Source: Paracidovorax avenae ATCC 19860
Lineage (GTDB): Bacteria; Pseudomonadota; Gammaproteobacteria; Burkholderiales; Burkholderiaceae_C
Length of the DNA stretch: 64,000 nucleotides
Reading direction: 5' to 3'
Assembly (NCBI RefSeq): GCF_000176855.2
Contig: NC_015138.1
Span: 4,960,001-5,024,000 of the forward strand
In this document: piece after piece, positions 47,324 through 56,255 of the stretch
How positions within the stretch are numbered: position 1 is the stretch's first letter
Layout of the letters: each line of letters begins with the position of its first letter
Translations under genes and position numbers: made by a program
Notes under the pieces: generated by a model
Database searches by the model: none
The model's input: only the letters and a program-made list of their open reading frames with translations
Told to the model about the DNA's origin: nothing

Positions 47324-49458
47324 GCCCCCACCCGCGCCGCAGGCGTTGCAGCGTTCGCCGGATCCACGCCGGCGCGCCTTGAAACCCGGGTCAGTTCATC
47401 CAGCAACTGGGCGACGCTGCGCGTGGCGGCGGTCTGCGCCTCGGTCGCGGTGTGGATGCCCGCGATGGATGCGGTCGTCTGGTCCACGCCCTGCACGATG
47501 CGCTCGAAGTTCTCCGCCGCCTGCAAGGAGATGTCGCCGCCCTGGCGCACGCGCGCCACCGATTCGGCGATGAGCTTGGTGATCTCGCGCGTCGCCTGCG
47601 ACGACTTCTCGGCCAGCTTGCGCACCTCGTCGGCCACGACCGAGAAGCCCAGTCCGTGCTCGCCCGCCCGCGCGGCCTCGATGGCCGCGTTGAAGGCCAG
47701 CAGGTTGGTCTGGTTGGCGATGTCGCCGATCACCTGGATGATGGCGTTGATGTCGTCGGACGATTCCTGGATGGCCTTGGTGGCGTCCAGCGAACGCAGC
47801 AGCGTCTGGCTGCCGCGCCGCGCCTCGGCCTGCGTCACGGCGGCCAGCTCGGTGGAGTGGCGGGTGGTGCGCGCGATCTCGCCGATGGTCTCCGTCAGTT
47901 GCTGGATCGAGCGGCCCATTTCGGCCACCCGGCTTTGCACCAGTTGCTCGCGCTCGACCTGGCCGCTCACGTCGATGGCGTACTTGATGATCTTCACCGG
48001 GTTGTCATCGGGCCCGATGATGGGGTTGTAGGTTGCCTGGATCCACACCGGGTAGCCGTGCTTGCTGATGCGCTTGTACAGGCCCGAATAGAACTCGCCG
48101 CGGCTGAGCCGGGCCCAGAAATCGCGGTACTCCGACGAGCGCACGAACTCCGGCTCGCAGAACATCTTGTGGTGCTGCCCCACGATCTCCCGCAGGGTGT
48201 AGCCCATCGCGTCGAGAAAGTTGGCATTGGCATGCAGCACATTGCCTTCCAGGTCGAACTCGATGACGGCCTGCGCCCGGGACATGGCATTGACCTTGCC
48301 CTCGTATTCGGCGTTGCGCATCTGCTCCGCGGTGATGTCGGTGGCATATTTGACGACCTTCACCTGCCGGCCCTCGCCGTCGAAGATGGGGTTGTACGAT
48401 GCCTGCAGCCACACCTCGCGCCCGTCCCTGGCCACGCGGCGGTACACGCCGGCCTCGAACTCGCCGTCGCCCAGCTTGCGCCAGAAGTCCCGGTAGGCCG
48501 GGCTCGCGGCGTGTTCGGGCTGGCAGAAATGGCGGTGGTGCCGGCCCTGCACCTCGTCCAGCGTGTAGCCCATCGTGTCGAGGAACGCCTGGTTGGCCGC
48601 CAGCACCGTGCCATCGAGCGCGAACTCGACCACTGCCATGGAGCGGCCGATGGCCTCGACGCGGCCGGCGTTCTCGGTGTTGCGCTGCTTGGCGTGGGTG
48701 ATGTCGGTGGCGTACTTGACCACCTTCACGGGCCGGCCGTCCTCGTCGAGGATGGGGTTGTAGGACGCCTGGATCCACACGTCCTGCCCGTTCTTGCGGA
48801 TGCGGCGGTACTCGCTGCTCTGGAATTCGCCGGCGGCCAGGCGCTCCCAGAATTCGCGGTACTCGAGGCTGCGCACGTGCTCTGCGTCGCAGAAGATGCG
48901 GTGATGCACCCCCTCGATCTCCTCGGCGCTGTAGCCGAAGGTGTCCAGGAAGTTCCGGTTGGCCCGCAGGACATGGCCCTTCAGGTCGAACTCGATGATG
49001 GCCATGGAGCGGTCGATGGCGTTCATGTGGCCCTCGTGCTCCCGCAGGGCGGCGCGCTGGTCCGACACATCTTCCAGCAGCAGTACGACCTGCCGCACCG
49101 CGGCGTCCTCGCCCCGCAGCACGAAGGCCTGCGTGCGCGTCACGCAGTTCCGCTTCCAGCTGCCGAAATGGCGGCCGGTGGCGCTCCGCACCGGCTCCGC
49201 GGCATCCGGGGCGAAGCAGGCATCCAGCCATTCCGCTGCCCGCGGAAAACAGCTGCGGTAGTGGTGGCCCACCACATCGCCCTCCGCATGCTGGCTCATC
49301 TCGAGAAAGCCGGGATGGACCGCCACCACATGGCCCCGCGCGTCCAGTTCGATGGAAGGCTGCGACGCCCGGATGGCTTGGGCGAAGGCGACGAGCATGT
49401 CGCTGGAAGCGGGATCAGGCAGGGAGGACATGGAGGGAGTCTCTGGAGAGGAAAGCAA
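47320..49458 (-). CDS. cytoplasmic multi-PAS methyl-accepting chemotaxis protein
   Basis: A 712-residue soluble chemoreceptor: degenerate N-terminal PAS (about 15-130), three near-identical PAS-PAC units (about 135-255, 260-375, 380-500; each with YR(D/E)FW, then YNPI and VK(V/I)(V/I)KYA(T/I)D), and a short signalling domain with IANQTNLLAFNAAIEAARAGE. No transmembrane segment or HAMP is present, resembling BdlA-type receptors. The signalling helices are short on both sides of the tip, which suggests a short heptad-class receptor. The PAS repeats may bind haem, FAD or small aromatics; ligands not visible. ATG 49458; ATG 49431 is a possible alternative. Confidence 0.9.
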   Translation of the reverse strand: MLSSPETPSMSSLPDPASSDMLVAFAQAIRASQPSIELDARGHVVAVHPGFLEMSQHAEGDVVGHHYRSCFPRAAEWLDACFAPDAAEPVRSATGRHFGSWKRNCVTRTQAFVLRGEDAAVRQVVLLLEDVSDQRAALREHEGHMNAIDRSMAIIEFDLKGHVLRANRNFLDTFGYSAEEIEGVHHRIFCDAEHVRSLEYREFWERLAAGEFQSSEYRRIRKNGQDVWIQASYNPILDEDGRPVKVVKYATDITHAKQRNTENAGRVEAIGRSMAVVEFALDGTVLAANQAFLDTMGYTLDEVQGRHHRHFCQPEHAASPAYRDFWRKLGDGEFEAGVYRRVARDGREVWLQASYNPIFDGEGRQVKVVKYATDITAEQMRNAEYEGKVNAMSRAQAVIEFDLEGNVLHANANFLDAMGYTLREIVGQHHKMFCEPEFVRSSEYRDFWARLSRGEFYSGLYKRISKHGYPVWIQATYNPIIGPDDNPVKIIKYAIDVSGQVEREQLVQSRVAEMGRSIQQLTETIGEIARTTRHSTELAAVTQAEARRGSQTLLRSLDATKAIQESSDDINAIIQVIGDIANQTNLLAFNAAIEAARAGEHGLGFSVVADEVRKLAEKSSQATREITKLIAESVARVRQGGDISLQAAENFERIVQGVDQTTASIAGIHTATEAQTAATRSVAQLLDELTRVSRRAGVDPANAATPAARVGA

Positions 49459-49591
49459 AAATTGATGCAGCCAGACCCGAATTATTCAAGAAAACATCAA
49501 TTTACGCAGAGATTCTCTTTTGCATTTCCCTATTTCATTGTTTATTTTTATCATTTATAGCCATTGTCCTTCGCCGGTTCTCCCATCCGGC
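49459..49591. promoter_or_regulatory. AT-rich promoter region of the chemoreceptor operon
   Basis: About 130 bp of strikingly AT-rich DNA in a high-GC window, between the chemoreceptor start and the stop of the zinc-ribbon gene. It has runs such as TTTATTTTTATCATTTATAG and no gene. Most likely the promoter region of the minus-strand chemoreceptor-CheW operon. Confidence 0.4.
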
Positions 49592-50656
49592 CTACGGCTC
49601 CCCGGCTGCCTGTCCTGCGGTCCGCACGCTGCCGGTTCCGCACGCATGGCAGAAGCGCGCGAAGGCGCTCTTGCGCGTACGGCAGTTTCCACACCGGTCG
49701 AACAGCCCGATGCCACAGTGCGGACAGAAATCGATCGTCTCGTTCTTCAAATCGACCGGCCGTTCGCACCCCGGGCACACGCCCTTGGCCAGGCGCGCCA
49801 GGGCGACGTCGTAGCTCAGTTCCTCGCGCCGCTGCGCGTCGGGCAGCGCCTCGGCCTGCCGCTGGCGCTCGAGGTAGCGGTTCAGCGCCAGGATGGCGTA
49901 GCGCCCCACCAGCACGGTCACCACGATGCCCACGGCATAGCGCACGTAGCCGCCGTAGCTGGGCAGGTAGGGAACGAGTTCGACGAAGAACGCGAACAGC
50001 GCGAAAAAGATGAAGCCCCAGACGAACGGCCACCACGTGCTCTGCCGCTTCCTGGCGAACAGCCAGCCCGCGACCAACAGCAGCGGCAGCGTGAGCGCGA
50101 GCCGGTAGAGAAACACCCGCAACTCCACCTTGCGCTGGGCCACCCGCATTTGTTCGTAGCCGGCCGCCTCCATCTGCTCCAGGCGCTGGCGCGCGGCGGC
50201 CGCGGCCTGCCGGGCATCGAGCGCGGCCTGCTGCTGGGCCTCCACCGACCGCTGCGCCTGCCGCTCGCGGGCCTTCAAGGCATCCAGTTCCTGCGTGCGG
50301 GCCACCACCTCGGGGTTGTGCTCCGACTGCTGCGTGGCGCTGCGCGTGGCGATCCAGTTGTTGAAGCTCTCGTGCGCCGCCTGGCTTTCGCTGCGCGCCT
50401 TGCTGCGCTGCAACTGGGCCTGCTCCAGCGCGGCCTGCGCCTGCCGCTCTGCCCCGTCGGACGCGCGCACTTCGTTGCGCAGCGCCTCCGCGGCGGTCCG
50501 GTCCAGGAAATCATCGAGCTGCAGCGGCGCTTCCACGCGCGGCAGGTCTCCCACCAGCGTGCCGCCCAACCCGATGAGGAAACTGGCGAACACCAGCGAC
50601 ACCAGCCACAGGCCGCGGCGGAACCACTTTTCGGACAGGCGCAGGGATTTGCCCAT
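49592..50656 (-). CDS. membrane protein with coiled coil and C-terminal zinc ribbons
   Basis: A 354-residue protein. Residues about 9-40 carry a membrane helix (RRGLWLVSLVFASFLIGLGG), 60-190 an Ala/Gln/Glu-rich coiled coil, 190-275 two or three more helices, and the C-terminus two double-cysteine zinc ribbons (CPGCERPVDLKNETIDFCPHC and CGNCRTRKSAFARFCHACG). AAAGGAG is 6 bases before ATG 50656. It is the last gene of a leftward cluster with DUF2145, an exported protein and a YiaA-like gene. Family and role unknown. Confidence 0.75.
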   Translation of the reverse strand: MGKSLRLSEKWFRRGLWLVSLVFASFLIGLGGTLVGDLPRVEAPLQLDDFLDRTAAEALRNEVRASDGAERQAQAALEQAQLQRSKARSESQAAHESFNNWIATRSATQQSEHNPEVVARTQELDALKARERQAQRSVEAQQQAALDARQAAAAARQRLEQMEAAGYEQMRVAQRKVELRVFLYRLALTLPLLLVAGWLFARKRQSTWWPFVWGFIFFALFAFFVELVPYLPSYGGYVRYAVGIVVTVLVGRYAILALNRYLERQRQAEALPDAQRREELSYDVALARLAKGVCPGCERPVDLKNETIDFCPHCGIGLFDRCGNCRTRKSAFARFCHACGTGSVRTAGQAAGEP

Positions 50657-50711
50657 GTCGGACTCCTTTGGTTGATCCATTCGTTCGAAGAGGGCACCGA
50701 TCATGCGGTGC

Positions 50712-51554
50712 TCAGGGAGAGCGGTCCAGCGAGAGCGTGGATACGTCCGAGCCCAGCCCGGCCCGGGGCATCCATGCCAGCACGGAATCGACGGTGACGG
50801 TCGCGATGCGGTCGGCGAAGCGGTCACGGGGCGGATGGTCGTCGAAGGCCACGTTGGCCGCGGTGACGCGCCCGCCCAGCCGGGTGAGCGGCCCGATGCG
50901 CAGCACCGCGGGCTCGTAGCCCCGGGCGCGCAGCCAGGCCTGCGCCTGGGCGCGTGTGTGGACGGCCCCCGGCTCCATGGCCATCGCCAGCGTCTCCAGC
51001 GCCCACTGGTTCGACTGCTGGTAGCGCGTGCCCCAGGCATAGCTCACCATGCTGTAGGCCGGCTGCTGCATCGCGAGCGTGCGTGAGCGCTCGGCCAGCA
51101 CCGCGGCCAACCGTGCCTGCACCTCGGGCGCGGGCACCAGCCACACGGCCTCGTGCCGCCACAGGTCGTCCAGGAAGAATTCGCCCAGGCCCTGGCGGTA
51201 GAGGGACCCCACGGCGGTGCCGCAATCGTTGAGCTTGTGCGCCACGCGCCACAGGCCCTCGGGCGTGCGGTAGGCCCAGCCCATGTGCGAGTAATGCACG
51301 CCGTATTTGGACAGGTCCTGCCCGGCGCGGGCCAGCAGCACGACCCGCGCGCCGGAGCGCTGGTGCTCCGCATCGAGCGCCCGTGCGGTGCGCTCGGCCA
51401 GCTGCATGCCGCGTTCGATGGCCTGCGGCGTGGGCTTGCGCGCCTCGCAGGAGCGGCCGGCGTGCGCGGTGGACCCCATCGCCAGCGCAGCAGCCAGCAG
51501 GAGCCGGGCTGCGCCCACGGCGGCAGGGCGCAGCATGGTGCGGAAGTGGACCAT
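50712..51554 (-). CDS. DUF2145 family exported protein
   Basis: A 280-residue exported protein with a signal peptide (ARLLLAAALAMGSTAHA) and the DUF2145 core (MQLAERTARALDAEHQRSGA, VHYSHMGWAYRTPEGLWRVA, RYQQSNQWALETLAMAME). Several Cys (CEAR, NDCGTA) could form disulfides. Its YSHMG and NQW..E blocks recall cysteine-peptidase-like folds. ATG 51554 chosen; a GTG at 51569 overlapping the previous stop as GTGA would couple it to the upstream gene. Confidence 0.82.
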   Translation of the reverse strand: MVHFRTMLRPAAVGAARLLLAAALAMGSTAHAGRSCEARKPTPQAIERGMQLAERTARALDAEHQRSGARVVLLARAGQDLSKYGVHYSHMGWAYRTPEGLWRVAHKLNDCGTAVGSLYRQGLGEFFLDDLWRHEAVWLVPAPEVQARLAAVLAERSRTLAMQQPAYSMVSYAWGTRYQQSNQWALETLAMAMEPGAVHTRAQAQAWLRARGYEPAVLRIGPLTRLGGRVTAANVAFDDHPPRDRFADRIATVTVDSVLAWMPRAGLGSDVSTLSLDRSP

Positions 51555-51565
51555 GGCCGGCACGC

Positions 51566-52072
51566 TCACAACCGCTCGTTGTGCAGCAGCGCCCGGCCCA
51601 GCGCATTGGGCACGAACGCCAGTACCTCGCCCGCTGCCGACAGCACCACGCCCGTGCCGATGACGCTGCAGGTGACGGCGGTGCCCACGCCCGCCGCGAT
51701 GCCCGAGGCGGCGCGGCCCGCCACCTCCACGCTCACGCGGGCGCCGTCGGAAGCACGCTCCAGCACATAGACCGTGCCGGCGGCCGACGCCTCCACCGCG
51801 CGCACCGTGAGCACCGCGCCGGCCACAGAGAGCGCCACGGGCACGGTGGCCACCGCGCCGACAGCCGCGGATCCGACGGACGCCGTTCCCACGACCGACG
51901 CCACGGGCAGCATCGACAGCGCGGCAGAAGCATCGCTCTGCGCCCGCGCTGGCGGCGCCGACACGATGGCGGCGCTGGCGAGAGCCAGCCCCGCCAGCCA
52001 ACGCCCAGCCCCCCACCCACGTGGGGAAGTTGTGACCTGAAGTAGCAGGGATCGGTACAAAAAACGCGACAT
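51566..52072 (-). CDS. hypothetical exported protein, 168 aa
   Basis: Signal peptide (GRWLAGLALASAAIVSAPPARA) followed by an Ala/Val/Gly/Ser-rich mature part (SMLPVASVVGTASVGSAA, VGTAVTCSVIGTGVVLSAAG). No family recognised. It sits between the YiaA-like gene and DUF2145; both junctions are short, so it is probably in the same operon. Confidence 0.65.
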   Translation of the reverse strand: MSRFLYRSLLLQVTTSPRGWGAGRWLAGLALASAAIVSAPPARAQSDASAALSMLPVASVVGTASVGSAAVGAVATVPVALSVAGAVLTVRAVEASAAGTVYVLERASDGARVSVEVAGRAASGIAAGVGTAVTCSVIGTGVVLSAAGEVLAFVPNALGRALLHNERL

Positions 52073-52103
52073 GGCGGTCTCCCGGACTCAGTTCACGGCG
52101 CGG

Positions 52104-52694
52104 TCAGGACGCTTCGCCAGTGGGCGCTTCCGGCAAGGGAGAGGCCGCGGCCGGAGCCTGCATCGCTTCGCGGCGGCCCAGCAGCCGTGCTTCGGCCAGG
52201 TCGGCCTCGTGGCGGTCGCGCAGCATCTTGGCCAGCGTGAAGGCCGTCGTCAGCAGGTAGAGCCAGCTCACGCCCAGGAATGCCTTGTAGGTAGGGGAGA
52301 TCTCCATGTCCAGCAGGCCCCATCCCGTCAGCCCCACCGCCACGGCGAAGCCGCCCCAGACCACCAGCTTGAAGAGCGGCGTATCGCCCACGCCACGCCG
52401 CGCGGCGGCCTGGTTGTCGCGCACGAACTTGGCGAGCATGAACACCGCGGAGAGGCAGAAGACGTAGCCCATCACCATGAAGATCTGCTCCAGCCGCTCG
52501 CCCGGCAGCCAGGCCAGGCCCACGGCGCAGCAGAACGCGGCGATGCCGAACGACACCCAGACCTGCAACTGCCAGGCGGCCGTATCGCGCTGGACCAGGG
52601 GCGTGGAAGACGAGGCAGGGGAGGAGGCGGAAGGACGTGGCATGGAAGCGGGGGCTCGCGGCCCGTGGTGGAACATGGGCGGCATCATGTCCAC
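52104..52694 (-). CDS. YiaA/YiaB-type inner-membrane protein
   Basis: A 196-residue protein with a 40-residue Pro/Ser-rich N-terminus and four membrane helices in two pairs (WVSFGIAAFCCAVGLAWLPG, VMGYVFCLSAVFMLAKFVRD; VVWGGFAVAVGLTGWGLLDM, FLGVSWLYLLTTAFTLAKML), the repeated two-helix YiaAB domain. Function unknown. First gene of the leftward four-gene cluster. Confidence 0.85.
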   Translation of the reverse strand: MDMMPPMFHHGPRAPASMPRPSASSPASSSTPLVQRDTAAWQLQVWVSFGIAAFCCAVGLAWLPGERLEQIFMVMGYVFCLSAVFMLAKFVRDNQAAARRGVGDTPLFKLVVWGGFAVAVGLTGWGLLDMEISPTYKAFLGVSWLYLLTTAFTLAKMLRDRHEADLAEARLLGRREAMQAPAAASPLPEAPTGEAS

Positions 52695-52866
52695 CGCGCC
52701 GGCAGGCCGGCTTCAAGAAGCGGCGCAGTGGCAGGGGCTTGGACGACTGGTATCGCCAGGCGATACTTTTTTACGGAATCTCCCATCGACCTCCCGTTTG
52801 CACGACAGCGCCGCCTCCGTTAGCTTGCGCCCTTCACAAAGACAACGCTTCCGGAGAAGACACCCG

Positions 52867-54483
52867 ATGCCTGCCAAGCCCCTGCTGCCCTTCGTCCCAC
52901 GCGCCGCTGGCGCACTGCTCTGCGGCTTCGCCGCCTCCGCCCTGGCCGGGGTCATTCCCGGCACCGGCACCGCGCCTTCGGCCTCCCAGCTGGGCGCCAC
53001 GGACGCGGTGGCAATGCAGCGCTCGGCCAGCCACCGGGGCCATGTGCTGCTCACGCCCTACTTCACGGCCCAGAACGGACAGGCGACGGTATTGCATCTC
53101 GTCAACACGGACCCTGACAACGGCAAGGCGATCAAGCTCCGCCTGCGCGGTGCCGCCAATGGCGACAGCTTGTTGTCCATGACCATTCTGCTCAAACCCG
53201 CAGACATCTGGACCGGCGCGATTACGGCAGGCGCGGACGGGCGCGCGCAAATCACGACGACCGATGAATCCTGTACCGTGCCCCGGCTGGCCACTGGCGT
53301 TCCGCAATCGCTCGGGACCGACCGCCTCAATCCCGCGCTCTCGCAGGCCGAGCGCGCCAACCAGACGCGCGAAGGAACCGTAGAGGCCATCCTGACAGCC
53401 GACATCCCCCAATACAGGCGCAATGCGGACGGAAGCATTGAGTCCCCACTGTCGAAAGCCCTCAATCCGGTCTATAAGCGAGACTGCAATGATCCGGCAC
53501 TCGATGCTGCAACGCTGCAGGACATCGGCGACGAAGCCACCGCCGCCGCTCTGGGCTTCGCAACGCCGTCGGGGGGTATCAGCGGCACCTGGTACATCAT
53601 CGATGTTCCGGGCGCCACCACGTTTTCCTCGGCCATGACGGCATTGGAGGCCGTCAACGCAGCAGAGCAGCCAGCGCGCGGCAATTACATGCAGTTTCCG
53701 GCCACGGAGCAGGCCATGGACCAGCCCGAGCGTTACACGTCCGATCCGCTGCTGGTTTCGGCCATGCTCTCCGGCCGCGTGAAAAGTGTCGACGGCGTGG
53801 TGTCGGAACCTACGGCCACAGCCGTGGTGCAAGCCCGGGCGTACGATTTTCCCGATCTCTCCACCCCCTTCCGGCTGCCTGCATCGCCGGCAAACGCAGC
53901 CCGCACGGCATACGAGGTGTCGCGCGCGTTGACAGCCACTGAAATTTCCAATCAGTTCTCGGTGGAAAAGTCGATTTCCGCCCAAACCGACTGGGTCTTC
54001 AGCATGCCAACGACGCGCTACAGCGTGGGCATGGACTACACGACCAGGCAGCCCACCTACTCAGCCGTCCCTCCGGCTGGAGAGGGGCCGCAACAAGTCC
54101 ACTCACAAAACACCACCGTTCAAAACAATCGGGTGTGCTTCGGCTACGCGCTCTTTTATGACTACACGCGCGCTGGCAAACAGGGCATTGGCAACACGGT
54201 GGGCACGAAGTTTTGCGGCGCTGCCACCGTCGTGCCGATCCATCAGCGCGACCTTACCACCACGTCCACGCCGTCGATGCTGTCGGCCTCCGTCGCGCTG
54301 TGGCCGCGGGAACTGCCGAATTTCCTGGAGACGACTGGCTGGGCACGAGTGGTACCCGGAGCTGACGTGGCACCGGTGATAGGACATGCCTTCATCAAGC
54401 TTGTCAACCCATCGGTCGCACCCGGCATGGCTGCCAGCTACGGCCTGCTGTATCCCCACATCGTCACCCGCCCGCGACCGTAG
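52867..54483 (+). CDS. large exported protein, tandem paralogue 1
   Basis: A 538-residue exported protein of unknown function: signal peptide (RAAGALLCGFAASALA) then a mature part sharing long blocks with the next gene, such as SQLGATDAVA, VLLTPYFTAQNGQATVLHLV, RGAANGDSLLSMT, GTWYIIDVPGATTFSS and a C-terminal AFIKLVNPSVAPG. Soluble all-beta character likely; two to four conserved Cys. The 3' two-thirds is less GC-rich, with AT-ending codons, than paralogue 2. GGAG lies upstream of ATG 52867. Outer-surface or secreted location is inferred from signal peptide only. Confidence 0.75.
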   Translation: MPAKPLLPFVPRAAGALLCGFAASALAGVIPGTGTAPSASQLGATDAVAMQRSASHRGHVLLTPYFTAQNGQATVLHLVNTDPDNGKAIKLRLRGAANGDSLLSMTILLKPADIWTGAITAGADGRAQITTTDESCTVPRLATGVPQSLGTDRLNPALSQAERANQTREGTVEAILTADIPQYRRNADGSIESPLSKALNPVYKRDCNDPALDAATLQDIGDEATAAALGFATPSGGISGTWYIIDVPGATTFSSAMTALEAVNAAEQPARGNYMQFPATEQAMDQPERYTSDPLLVSAMLSGRVKSVDGVVSEPTATAVVQARAYDFPDLSTPFRLPASPANAARTAYEVSRALTATEISNQFSVEKSISAQTDWVFSMPTTRYSVGMDYTTRQPTYSAVPPAGEGPQQVHSQNTTVQNNRVCFGYALFYDYTRAGKQGIGNTVGTKFCGAATVVPIHQRDLTTTSTPSMLSASVALWPRELPNFLETTGWARVVPGADVAPVIGHAFIKLVNPSVAPGMAASYGLLYPHIVTRPRP

Positions 54484-54486
54484 CCT

Positions 54487-54542
54487 GCGGCACCGGCCGG
54501 TCGCCGCCCTGCGGATGACCAGCCGGTGCCGCGAATGCATGG
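54487..54542 (+). terminator. long inverted repeat between the tandem paralogues
   Basis: GCGGCACCGGC (54487-54497) and GCCGGTGCCGC (54532-54542) are perfect 11-bp arms with a 34-base loop, 3 bases after the paralogue 1 stop. It could fold as a terminator or mRNA-protecting hairpin. Confidence 0.5.
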
Positions 54543-54617
54543 GCCGCTCCATGGTCAAGCCCAATCCCATCGGTTAGGCTGCAGCCTCCCATAGGACAAG
54601 ACCCCAAGGAGGAGCCC

Positions 54618-56228
54618 ATGCCTGCACCGAACTTCGCCCGTACCGCGGGCGTTCTATTGCTCTGCGGCTGCGGATTCGCCGCGCCCGCCCTGGCCGGCGT
54701 GGTGGCCGGCACCGGCAGCGCACCGTCGCGCAGCCAGCTGGGCGCGACGGACGCGGTCGCCCTGCAGCCCGCCACCAACCAGCTCGGACACGTGCTGCTG
54801 GTGCCCTACTTCACCGCGCAGCAGGGCCAGATGACCGTGCTGCACCTGGCGAACACGGATCTGTCCAACGGCAAGGCCATCAAGCTGCGCGTGCGCGGCG
54901 CCGCCAACGGCGACAGCCTGCTCACCATGACGCTGCTGCTCTCGCCCGGCGACATGTGGACCGGGGCCATCACGGCCGGGTCCGACGGCCGCGCGCAGAT
55001 CACCACCGCGGACGGCTCCTGCACGTCGCCGCAGCTCGCGGCCGGGGTCTCCCAGCCATTCGCCACCGACCGGCTAGACCCCGCCCTGGGCGCGGCCGAC
55101 CGCGCCAGCCACACGCGCGAGGGCTCCATCGAAGCCATCGTCGCCGCCGACATTCCCTCGGCGGCGGTGTACGGCGCGAGCGGGCAGGAGCGCTCGGCGC
55201 TGTTCACGGCGATCCGCCAGGTGTCGGAAGTGGCGCCGTGCACGGGGTCGGCCATCGATGCCGCCCTGCAGCAGGACGCTGGCGACGAGGCCACCGCTGC
55301 CGCCCGCGGCTTCGCCACGCCATCGGGCGGCGTGGGGGGCACCTGGTACATCATCGACGTGCCCGGCGCGACCACGTTCTCCTCCCCGATGACCACGCTG
55401 CAGGCCGTGAACGCGGCCGGCCAGCCGGGGCGCGGCAATTACGTGCTGTTCCCGCCCACCGACCAGGCGATCGCCCAGCCCGAGCGCTTCACGGCCGATC
55501 CGCTGCTGGTGTCGGCCGGTTTCGCATCGCGGCAGAAGGACATCGACGGCACATCCACCGTGCCGACCATGAGCGCGGTGATACAGGCACGCGCCTACGA
55601 CCTGCCCGATCTTTCCACGCCCTACCACCTGCCCGCCTCGGAAGCCAACGCCCGCAGGACGGCCGCCGAGGTGTCGGAACTGCTCAATGCGCGCGAGGTG
55701 CGCAACCAGTACGCGCTCGAATCCTCGATCACCGCGCAGACGGACTGGGTGTTCGCCATGCCCACCAAGCGCTACAGTGTGGCCATGGACTACGCGGCCG
55801 GCGCGCGCACTTTCTCGATCGTGCCGCCGGCCGGCACGGGCGACCAGTTCTTCCATTCCGACAACACCACGGTGTCCGGCAACCAGGTGTGCAGCGCCAA
55901 CGGCAACTGGTCGTTCCTGGTGTTCTCGCGCGAGGCCTCGGTGTCCACGAACGGCGCCGCGATCCCCTCCGCGCTGCCCCTGGTGCCGCGCCTGTGCGGC
56001 ACCGTGTCGGTGGCGGCCTTCAACGGCGTCTCCCCGCTGTCCAGCACCGTCGCGCGCGCCCCGCTGCGCAATGGCTTCCAGTCCGGCTGGGCCGCGCTGC
56101 AGATCCCGGATCCGGCCGGCCTGCCGGTGACCGGCGCCGCGTTCATCAAGCTCACCAACCCCGGCGTCGCGGCGGGCCTGGCGGGCCGCTACGGCCTGAT
56201 CTACCCGCACATGGTGCGCCAGCCCTGA
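54618..56228 (+). CDS. large exported protein, tandem paralogue 2
   Basis: A 536-residue exported protein paralogous to the gene 134 bp upstream. Signal peptide (GVLLLCGCGFAAPALA), then VLLVPYFTAQQGQMTVLHLA, RGAANGDSLLTMTLLLSPGD, GTWYIIDVPGATTFSSPMTT and ITAQTDWVFAMPTKRYSVAM, all with counterparts in paralogue 1. Codon use is uniformly high-GC, unlike paralogue 1. AAGGAGGAG precedes ATG 54618. No known domain. Confidence 0.78.
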   Translation: MPAPNFARTAGVLLLCGCGFAAPALAGVVAGTGSAPSRSQLGATDAVALQPATNQLGHVLLVPYFTAQQGQMTVLHLANTDLSNGKAIKLRVRGAANGDSLLTMTLLLSPGDMWTGAITAGSDGRAQITTADGSCTSPQLAAGVSQPFATDRLDPALGAADRASHTREGSIEAIVAADIPSAAVYGASGQERSALFTAIRQVSEVAPCTGSAIDAALQQDAGDEATAAARGFATPSGGVGGTWYIIDVPGATTFSSPMTTLQAVNAAGQPGRGNYVLFPPTDQAIAQPERFTADPLLVSAGFASRQKDIDGTSTVPTMSAVIQARAYDLPDLSTPYHLPASEANARRTAAEVSELLNAREVRNQYALESSITAQTDWVFAMPTKRYSVAMDYAAGARTFSIVPPAGTGDQFFHSDNTTVSGNQVCSANGNWSFLVFSREASVSTNGAAIPSALPLVPRLCGTVSVAAFNGVSPLSSTVARAPLRNGFQSGWAALQIPDPAGLPVTGAAFIKLTNPGVAAGLAGRYGLIYPHMVRQP

Positions 56229-56235
56229 GGGCGCA

Positions 56236-56253
56236 GGGGCGGCATGCCGCCCC
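56236..56253. terminator. convergent terminator palindrome
   Basis: GGGGCGGCATGCCGCCCC is a perfect 18-bp palindrome between the stops of paralogue 2 (56228) and the minus-strand Lrp-type gene (56256), suited to terminate both. Confidence 0.55.
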
Positions 56254-56255
56254 CG

